Positions 13,182-13,986 of a stretch of 13,986 nt of DNA are shown piece by piece. Source of the stretch: CACKLF01 sp002725175 (GTDB lineage: Bacteria > Pseudomonadota > Alphaproteobacteria > Rhodobacterales > Rhodobacteraceae); the NCBI GenBank assembly GCA_002725175.2, contig PBQX02000025.1, positions 1-13,986 of the forward strand, read 5' to 3'. Within the stretch, counting starts at the first letter, position 1; each line of letters opens with the position of its first letter. The notes beneath the pieces are model-generated. The model saw nothing but the letters and a program-made list of their open reading frames with translations. It made no database searches and was not told where the DNA came from. Both the position numbers and the translations under genes were made by a program.

Positions 13182-13986
13182 TCAGCCTAATCTTCTTAAT
13201 ATTTTAGACAGGAAACCAAAATGTTTACCACGAGGAGGTCTCATCATTGAAAGCAATGTATCAGAGCGAGCTTGGTAGTAAATGCTTCGCAAGTTTGAAA
13301 AGTTAAGAAATCCCTCGTAACCATGATAGCAACCGTAACCAGACCCTCCGACCCCTCCAAATGGAAGTCTGGATTGCAAGATATGAAATAAGGAATCATT
13401 AATAGTTACTCCACCGGATCTAGTATTATTAATAACAAAATCTTGCTCGGACTTTCTATCGCCAAAAAAATAAAGACCTAATGGACTATCATGAGCATTA
13501 ATATATTCCACAACTTCATTTAAGTCCTCATAAAGCATTATTGGGAGAAGTGGACCAAAGATTTCATTTTTCATCACCTCCATATCATCATTAACTCCAA
13601 GAATGACTTTTGTTAAAATTGTGTTTTGATTTTTTGGTCTTCCTCGACCTATCTCGACAATTTGGGCTCCCTTAGATCTTGCGTCTTCTATATAGGAATT
13701 CATTCTCTCGTAATGTTTATCATTAACCATTGAAGTGTAGTCACCGTCCTGACCCCTTGGATAATAACTTTCAAATACGTTTTGTAATTCTTTTACAAAT
13801 TTTTCTTGGAGCTTCTTTTCTAGAAAAATGTAATCAGGAGCGAGACAAATTTGACCTGCATTCATAGTTTTAGCAAAAAGTATTCTTTTTGCGGTAAGAT
13901 TAAGGTTGGCATCGCCTGATATGATGGTTGGACTTTTGCCACCAAGCTCTAAAGTGGTTGGGACTAAATTCTTGGCCGTATTTTTT
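13182..13986 (-). CDS. Aldehyde dehydrogenase, coniferyl-aldehyde-dehydrogenase (CalB)-like, N-terminus beyond window
   Basis: The frame is open through 13985 at the right edge, so the start is missing; the ATG at 13865 is internal, because family sequence continues upstream. The visible 267 codons contain TLELGGKSP (general base Glu), MNAGQICLAPDY (nucleophile Cys), NEIFGPLLPIMLYEDLNEVVEYIN, LGLYFFGD and FGGVGGSGYGCYHGYEGFLNFSNLR, a typical ALDH C-terminal half. The -CLAPDY- after the active Cys, the YHGYEGFxxFS segment and the basic end (KILRRLG) are those of coniferyl-aldehyde-type or membrane-associated fatty-aldehyde dehydrogenases. It oxidises an aldehyde to an acid with NAD(P). A full family member has about 460-480 residues, so roughly 200 lie outside. 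It is upstream of the SDR on the same strand, and the pair may share a pathway. Confidence 0.9.
   Translation of the reverse strand, partial: KNTAKNLVPTTLELGGKSPTIISGDANLNLTAKRILFAKTMNAGQICLAPDYIFLEKKLQEKFVKELQNVFESYYPRGQDGDYTSMVNDKHYERMNSYIEDARSKGAQIVEIGRGRPKNQNTILTKVILGVNDDMEVMKNEIFGPLLPIMLYEDLNEVVEYINAHDSPLGLYFFGDRKSEQDFVINNTRSGGVTINDSLFHILQSRLPFGGVGGSGYGCYHGYEGFLNFSNLRSIYYQARSDTLLSMMRPPRGKHFGFLSKILRRLG

Overview
The window looks like an accessory catabolic region of a low-GC, free-living heterotrophic proteobacterium, probably marine. This is inferred from AT-rich spacers, compact gene spacing and gene content; there is no rRNA or marker gene to fix the lineage. Many single N positions are scattered through it. 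By my count 47 of 64 Ns inside three gene blocks fall on third codon positions, so they look like population variants collapsed into a consensus, not random sequencing failure.

Left arm, minus strand, read from about 3.2 kb down to 1: an MmgE/PrpD-family protein (1818-3164), a ten-helix EamA/DMT transporter (833-1717), and a C69-like Ntn-hydrolase that runs off the left edge (1-747). A short AT-rich divergent region (about 3165-3332) with dyad motifs separates this arm from the right arm.

Centre, plus strand, 3333 to 11472, closely packed: a Tat-type substrate-binding protein of the AmiC/UrtA kind, a LivH/UrtB-type permease, a LivM-LivG (UrtC-UrtD-like) permease-ATPase fusion, a LivF/UrtE-type ATPase, a single-domain MOSC protein, a phthalate-dioxygenase-reductase-type flavin/2Fe-2S reductase, an alpha/beta hydrolase and an amidase-signature hydrolase. 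My reading is uptake of a small amide-like nitrogen compound, a reductive step by the MOSC/reductase pair, and hydrolysis by the amidase. The most interesting hypothesis is that the substrate is N-oxygenated (hydroxamate or amidoxime-like) and is reduced to an amide before hydrolysis.

Right arm: an N-rich class I methyltransferase gene (11579-12226, plus), then on the minus strand a classical SDR (12278-13042) and the C-terminal part of a coniferyl-aldehyde-dehydrogenase-type ALDH (13182 to the right edge). These may belong to other units. No tRNA, rRNA, CRISPR, insertion sequence or origin was seen.
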